NCBI RefSeq assembly: GCF_003477705.1
Contig: NZ_QUDV01000001.1
Span: 124,001-188,000, forward strand
Direction: 5' to 3'
DNA from: Dorea sp. AF36-15AT
GTDB lineage: Bacteria > Bacillota > Clostridia > Lachnospirales > Lachnospiraceae
Length of the DNA stretch: 64,000 bases
The notes beneath the pieces were generated by a model. It was not told where the DNA came from, searched no databases, and worked only from the letters and a program-made list of their open reading frames with translations. A program made the translations under genes and the position numbers. Positions 60,229-64,000 of the stretch are shown one piece after another. Every line of letters starts with the position of its first letter. Position 1 is the first letter of the stretch.

Positions 60229-61446
60229 ATGGGAGAAATCAGACATATGTCCGAAGCCAGGAGAAGAAAGAAACGGACGTCTGCCAGACCTGCACCTGCA
60301 AAAAAGAGAAGACCTGCGGTGAGGTATTTTGATTACAGTATGTTGGCAGTTTTGGTGTTTCTGGTATGCTTTGGACTGATTATGCTGTACAGCAGCAGTT
60401 CATATAGTGCTCTGGTAAAATATAATGACAGTATGTATTTTCTGAAAAGACAGGTGCTTTTCTGTGGCATGGGATTTTTCGCAATGTATTGGATCTCGCA
60501 GATTGATTATCATATTTATGCGAAATATGCAGAAAAGCTTTACTGGTTTTCGATTGCCCTGTTATTTCTTGTGAGACTGACACCTCTTGGAAAAGAGGTA
60601 AATGGTGCGAAGCGTTGGATTCGTCTGCCGATGAACCAGCAGCTTCAGCCGGCAGAGATTGTGAAGCTGGCAGTGATTCTTTTAATTCCGATTATTTTGT
60701 GTCAGCTTGGAAACCGGGCGCATAAAAAAGACGGAATTGTAAAAGTGATCATCTGGGGCTTTGGAGCAGCCGCGGGTGTGTATTTTCTGACCAGTAATTT
60801 GAGTTCTGCGATAATCGTAGCAGGGATTACGGTGTGTCTTTTGTTTGTAGTCCATCCGAAGACAAAGCCGTTTATGGTGCTTGCGGGTGGTGGACTTACA
60901 GCAGCGATAATTGCTGTAGCAGTGTTGAACCGTATGATTCAGGATGCCGGTTCCAGTGGAAGCTTCCGTTTGCGTCGTGTGCTGGTATGGCTACAGCCGG
61001 AACAGTATGCGTCAGGCTCCGGTTATCAGACACTGCAGGGATTGTATGCGATCGGTTCTGGCGGATTTTTCGGGAAGGGACTTGGTAACAGCGCACAGAA
61101 GATGATCATTCCAGAGGTACAGAACGATATGATCCTTTCGGTTATCTGTGAAGAATTAGGAGTGTGTGGTGTGATTATTATATTGGTGCTTTTTGGACTG
61201 TTATTGTACCGGTTGATGTTTATTGCACAGAATGCACCGGATATGTACGGAGCATTGGTTGCCAGTGGCATTTTCGCCCATATTGCGATCCAGGTGATTT
61301 TGAATATAGCGGTTGTGACCAACACAATACCAAATACGGGTGTTACACTTCCGTTTATCAGCTACGGAGGTACGTCGATTTTGTTCCTGATGGCAGAAAT
61401 GGGAATTGCGCTCAGTATATCGAGACAGATACGTGTGGAAGAATAG
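60229..61446 (+). CDS. ftsW: FtsW/RodA/SpoVE family peptidoglycan glycosyltransferase
   Basis: 405 residues, a SEDS polymerase. A basic cytoplasmic N-terminus (ARRRKKRTSARPAPAKKRR) is followed by about ten membrane helices. Landmarks: MLYSSSSYSALVKYND, NGAKRWIRLP then LQPAEIVKLAVIL, SGYQTLQGLYAIGSGGFFGKGLG, and IPNTGVTLPFISYGGTS. SEDS proteins polymerise lipid II with a class B penicillin-binding protein. FtsW (division), RodA (elongation) and SpoVE (spore cortex) cannot be separated firmly here; absence of a PBP neighbour leaves it open, and closeness to cotJ and mraZ fits either FtsW or SpoVE. AGGAG lies 13 bases before ATG 60229; ATG 60247 is an alternative. Confidence 0.9.
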   Translation: MGEIRHMSEARRRKKRTSARPAPAKKRRPAVRYFDYSMLAVLVFLVCFGLIMLYSSSSYSALVKYNDSMYFLKRQVLFCGMGFFAMYWISQIDYHIYAKYAEKLYWFSIALLFLVRLTPLGKEVNGAKRWIRLPMNQQLQPAEIVKLAVILLIPIILCQLGNRAHKKDGIVKVIIWGFGAAAGVYFLTSNLSSAIIVAGITVCLLFVVHPKTKPFMVLAGGGLTAAIIAVAVLNRMIQDAGSSGSFRLRRVLVWLQPEQYASGSGYQTLQGLYAIGSGGFFGKGLGNSAQKMIIPEVQNDMILSVICEELGVCGVIIILVLFGLLLYRLMFIAQNAPDMYGALVASGIFAHIAIQVILNIAVVTNTIPNTGVTLPFISYGGTSILFLMAEMGIALSISRQIRVEE

Positions 61447-61561
61447 TGCAAAAACACTCTTTTCAATCCCTGTATAATGTGCTATTATATATTAAGTGGT
61501 TTTTGATACTACATATAATAGAAGCGAATGACGAACATCGACGCTTGCGGGAGGAAATGAA

Positions 61562-62401
61562 ATGAGTTATAAGATTATCGTTGATAGTTGTGGAGAATTA
61601 TCCCCGGAGATGAAGGCTTCCGGATATTTCGCAACAGCATCTTTGTCGATTGATGTGGACGATTATCATGTGATAGATGATGAGACATTTAATCAGAAAG
61701 AATTTTTGGAGAAAGTGGCGGCCAGTCCCAATTGCCCGAAGTCTTCCTGTCCGTCTCCGGATACTTATATGGAGAAGTACCACTGTGATGCAGATCATGT
61801 GTATGCAGTGACGTTGTCGGCAGAATTGAGTGGCTCATACAATAGTGCAGTGTTGGGAGTGGAGTTATACAAGGAAGAGTATGGCGAGAAGAAGATCCAT
61901 GTATTTAATTCCAAGTCAGCATCTATCGGAGAGACTTTGATCGCAATGAAGATCGCAGAGTGTGAAGATAAAGGAATGACATTTGGAGAGGTTATTGACA
62001 CGGTAGAGACGTATATTGAGGATCAACATACGTACTTTTTATTGGAATCGCTTGAGGCGCTTCGTAAGAACGGTCGCCTGACCGGATTGAAAGCGATGGT
62101 AGCTACAGCACTCAGTATCAAGCCTGTTATGGGCGCTACGCCAGAGGGAACAATCTGTCAGTTGGGACAGGCACGAGGTATGAAGAAAGCCCTGGTGAAG
62201 ATGGCAGATGAGATTGCTGCTCATGAGGAGCATGCAGAGGATAAGATCCTTGCGATCAGCCATTGTAACTGCCCGGCGAGAGCTGAAGAGTTGAAGAAGC
62301 TGCTGTTGGCCCGCCTGCAGCCGAAGAATGTGATTATTTTGGATACAGCCGGAATCAGCAGCCTGTATGCATCAGATGGCGGTGTGATCGCAGTTATTTA
62401 A
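61562..62401 (+). CDS. DegV family fatty-acid-binding protein
   Basis: 279 residues. The N-terminal KIIVDSCGELSPEM, the SCPSPDTYMEKY stretch, AVTLSAELSGSYNSAV (fatty-acid carboxylate site), VFNSKSASIGETLIAMKI, and LLESLEALRKNGRLTG followed by IKPVMGATPEG are DegV hallmarks. DegV/FakB proteins hold acyl chains for the fatty acid kinase FakA, feeding exogenous fatty acids into phospholipid synthesis; many paralogues have no tested role. RBS GGGAGGAAATGA overlaps the region just before the ATG. Confidence 0.95.
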   Translation: MSYKIIVDSCGELSPEMKASGYFATASLSIDVDDYHVIDDETFNQKEFLEKVAASPNCPKSSCPSPDTYMEKYHCDADHVYAVTLSAELSGSYNSAVLGVELYKEEYGEKKIHVFNSKSASIGETLIAMKIAECEDKGMTFGEVIDTVETYIEDQHTYFLLESLEALRKNGRLTGLKAMVATALSIKPVMGATPEGTICQLGQARGMKKALVKMADEIAAHEEHAEDKILAISHCNCPARAEELKKLLLARLQPKNVIILDTAGISSLYASDGGVIAVI

Positions 62402-62403
62402 CA

Positions 62404-62432
62404 TTGTTCTGTCGATGATTCTATGATATACT
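62404..62432 (+). promoter_or_regulatory. Probable promoter of the small membrane protein gene
   Basis: TTGTTC (62404-62409), 17-base spacer, TATACT (62427-62432), just after the degV stop codon. Confidence 0.55.
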
Positions 62433-62501
62433 ATAGAAAGTAGTTGTCAGATGGGAAGTGTGTGACAGCAGCCAGATCAGAAGTATAAGGAGTACATGGA
62501 T

Positions 62502-62750
62502 ATGAGTCAGGCAAAGGTTGATCAGTATAAAAAGGATAAAATGAATCGTAAGAAGAATATGCAGAAGGACAAAGCGAAGCGTGCATTTCGTCGTATCGCA
62601 GTCGGGGTTGTCAGCCTTGTGCTGGTAGGATGGCTCGGATATTCTGTATATAATGTGTACGATTCTAATAAGCCACAGCAGACAGCAGAGATTGATTACA
62701 GTGCGATCACGAATTATCAGCAGAGTCTGGTTACAACAGATGGTGAATAA
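62502..62750 (+). CDS. Small single-span membrane protein, unknown function
   Basis: 82 residues from ATG 62502 (AAGGAG nine bases upstream; ATG 62496 is only three bases from that site). A strongly basic cytoplasmic N-terminus (about 1-38, KKDKMNRKKNMQKDKAKR), one membrane helix (about 40-58, IAVGVVSLVLVGWLGYSVY) and a short polar outside tail of about 24 residues (NKPQQTAEIDYSAITNYQQS). The family is not recognised. It has its own promoter and a strong terminator. Position just before mraZ suggests a possible envelope or division role, but nothing in the sequence proves it. Confidence 0.75.
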   Translation: MSQAKVDQYKKDKMNRKKNMQKDKAKRAFRRIAVGVVSLVLVGWLGYSVYNVYDSNKPQQTAEIDYSAITNYQQSLVTTDGE

Positions 62751-62800
62751 TAAGTGGCAGATAAGCCCAATAATTTCATAAAAGTGTAACAAAGTGGAGG

Positions 62801-62847
62801 ATTCCCTGTGAATCAGATGAAATAATCTGATTTGCAGGGATTTTTTT
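62801..62847 (+). terminator. Intrinsic terminator before the mraZ promoter
   Basis: An 18-base imperfect stem (62801-62818 with 62825-62842; arm ATTCCCTGTGAATCAGAT) with a 6-base loop and a run of seven T. Confidence 0.9.
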
Positions 62848-62892
62848 GTGTGAGTAAGCGAGTTGTAAATAGGGATTTTTCAAAAATGGGGG

Positions 62893-62921
62893 TTGAAATG
62901 ACCTAAAATATGGGTTACAAT
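62893..62921 (+). promoter_or_regulatory. Sigma-A promoter of mraZ and the division/cell-wall cluster
   Basis: TTGAAA (62893-62898), 17-base spacer, TACAAT (62916-62921). It is immediately followed by the MraZ box. Confidence 0.78.
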
Positions 62922-62927
62922 GGTTTC

Positions 62928-62974
62928 AAGTGGTAGAAAGTGGTGAAAAGTGGTATAAAGTGGTTCGAAAGTGG
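62928..62974 (+). promoter_or_regulatory. MraZ box: five AAGTGG direct repeats
   Basis: AAGTGG at 62928, 62938, 62948, 62958 and 62969, i.e. a 10-base period with one 11-base step, starting at about the transcription start. GTGG-type direct repeats upstream of mraZ are the known binding site of MraZ, which represses its own operon. Confidence 0.88.
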
Positions 62975-63041
62975 AAGAGAATCCTTTGTACGTTTCAGGA
63001 AGGCTGCTGGGGAGCGGCCGAATGAAAGAGGGTGAGTTCCA

Positions 63042-63485
63042 ATGACGTTGAAAGGAGAATACAGTCATAACATCGATCCGAAGGGTCGATTGATCATTCC
63101 AGCTAAGCTGCGTGACGGATTAGGGGAGCATTTCGTCATCACAAAAGGAATGGAAAACTGCCTGTACGTCTACCCGGAAGCTGAATGGAACGCCTTTGAA
63201 GAAAAACTTAACGCCTTACCAACCACCACAGATAAAAATGCCCGCAAGTTTGCATACTTCTTTCAGGGGTCTGCAACTGACGGCGAACTTGACAAACAAG
63301 GAAGAACACTGATCCCTGCGGTCTTAAGAGATTATGCGATGCTCAGCAAAGAGGTTGTATTTATCGGTATGGGGAAGCGTGCCGAGATATGGGACAAGGC
63401 CAGATGGGATGCGAAGAATGCTGAAGTGGAAGCTGATATTGAGGATATCGCATCTGAGATGGAAGCAAGCGGATTCAGTATCTAG
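63042..63485 (+). CDS. mraZ: Transcriptional regulator MraZ
   Basis: 147 residues with two SpoVT/AbrB-like DNA-binding repeats, each with the DxxGR motif: [19 protein letters not shown] (about 5-23) and [16 protein letters not shown] (about 79-94). MraZ forms a ring-shaped oligomer that binds tandem repeats at its own promoter and controls the division and cell-wall cluster. A five-repeat MraZ box lies 68 bases upstream. rsmH follows after 11 bases. The C-terminus is acidic ([17 protein letters not shown]). Confidence 0.97.
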   Translation: MTLKGEYSHNIDPKGRLIIPAKLRDGLGEHFVITKGMENCLYVYPEAEWNAFEEKLNALPTTTDKNARKFAYFFQGSATDGELDKQGRTLIPAVLRDYAMLSKEVVFIGMGKRAEIWDKARWDAKNAEVEADIEDIASEMEASGFSI

Positions 63486-63496
63486 GGGAGAAAGAT

Positions 63497-64000
63497 ATGG
63501 AATTCAAACATGTATCAGTATTATTGCAGGAAACGGTTGACGGATTGAACGTTAAACCGGATGGCATCTATGTGGATGGCACACTGGGCGGTGGAGGACA
63601 CAGCTATGAAGTGTGCACCAGATTGGGTGCGAAGGGGAGTATTATAGGAATAGACCAGGATGAGGCGGCAATCGAAGCTGCGAGCATCCGATTAAAGGAC
63701 TTCGGGGAGAAAGTCACAATAGTCCGAAGCAACTACTGTGATATGAAGTCCAGGCTTCATGAATTGGGAATTGACAAGGTCGATGGGATCATGCTGGATC
63801 TGGGCGTATCATCTTATCAGTTAGATACGGCAGATCGGGGATTCTCCTATCGCGAAGATGCACCTCTGGATATGCGGATGGATCAAAGGTCAGAGATGAC
63901 AGCCAGAGACATCGTCAATGACTACAGTGAGATGGATCTCTATCGCGTGATCCGCGATTACGGGGAGGACAAGTTCGCAAAGAATATTGCCAGACATATC
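63497..64000 (+). CDS. rsmH: 16S rRNA (cytosine-1402-N4)-methyltransferase, 5' part
   Basis: 168 codons from ATG 63497, running off the window with no stop, so the C-terminal half is missing. The start [15 protein letters not shown], the SAM-binding [22 protein letters not shown], the catalytic-region [16 protein letters not shown] and [17 protein letters not shown] are diagnostic of RsmH (MraW). It methylates N4 of C1402 in 16S rRNA. Standard mraZ-rsmH order at the head of the division/cell-wall cluster; RBS AGGGGAGAAAG. Confidence 0.97.
   Translation, partial: MEFKHVSVLLQETVDGLNVKPDGIYVDGTLGGGGHSYEVCTRLGAKGSIIGIDQDEAAIEAASIRLKDFGEKVTIVRSNYCDMKSRLHELGIDKVDGIMLDLGVSSYQLDTADRGFSYREDAPLDMRMDQRSEMTARDIVNDYSEMDLYRVIRDYGEDKFAKNIARHI

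Noticed and set aside
61164..61565. Open frame overlapping the end of the FtsW-family gene
   Set aside because: It lies in another frame inside a well-supported gene, with no ribosome site and a Cys/Tyr-rich composition typical of a shadow frame.

Overview
The window looks like chromosomal DNA of a low-GC, Gram-positive, spore-forming Clostridia, most likely a gut Lachnospiraceae (Dorea/Mediterraneibacter/Coprococcus-like; genus not resolvable by reading). Reasons: strong AGGAGG-type ribosome sites, TTGACA/TATAAT promoters, a cotJA-cotJB-cotJC spore-coat operon, the mraZ-rsmH start of the division/cell-wall cluster, DUF1703 AAA proteins, and secreted proteins built from cell-wall/choline-binding repeats. 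Almost everything is on the + strand; only 12518-16553 is on the - strand. No stretch of more than 300 bases lacks a gene (the longest, 62751-63041, holds a terminator, a promoter and an MraZ operator). No rRNA, tRNA, CRISPR array, insertion sequence or prophage was seen.

Region 1 (1-12468): the tail of a membrane O-acyltransferase, an LtaS-like phosphoglycerol transferase, and four consecutive large secreted proteins. Each joins a tract of choline-binding-type repeats to a different wall-directed domain: L,D-transpeptidase; amidase plus glucosaminidase; NlpC/P60; transglutaminase-like plus NlpC/P60-like. Region 2 (12518-21473): a minus-strand lic-type operon (winged-helix/cytidylyltransferase/choline-kinase fusion, a second LicC-like cytidylyltransferase, a BCCT transporter). 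It is divergent from a frameshifted leucine-rich-repeat choline-binding surface protein, which is followed by a LicD phosphotransferase. Together these could import choline, activate it to CDP-choline, place it on a surface glycopolymer, and display proteins that bind it.

Region 3 (20610-49914): a long surface-polysaccharide locus in several transcription units. It contains LicD, glycosyltransferases, a Wzx-like flippase, a DPM1-like/DUF2304/DUF2142 module, a three-domain glycosyltransferase, two paralogous tandem-GT2 proteins, a Wzm/Wzt-type ABC exporter with an unknown bitopic partner, the dTDP-L-rhamnose genes (rfbA, rfbB, rfbD, rfbC), GtrA, a polyprenyl-phosphate sugar-1-phosphate transferase and an LCP ligase. 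A DUF1703 AAA protein and a MerR-methyltransferase fusion sit between the exporter and the rhamnose genes. The leading genes (1-2808 and 20610-27446) read as visibly more AT-rich than the rhamnose and later genes, suggesting a mosaic locus.

Region 4 (50016-64000): a second LCP protein, a membrane-anchored cohesin-like protein, glmS and glf (amino-sugar and galactofuranose precursors), an HtrA protease, glyA, cotJABC, an FtsW/RodA/SpoVE polymerase, a DegV protein, a small membrane protein, mraZ behind a clear five-copy MraZ box, and the 5' part of rsmH. The overall theme is building, decorating, anchoring and remodelling the cell envelope. All functional assignments come from motifs and context read by eye; none has been checked by database search.
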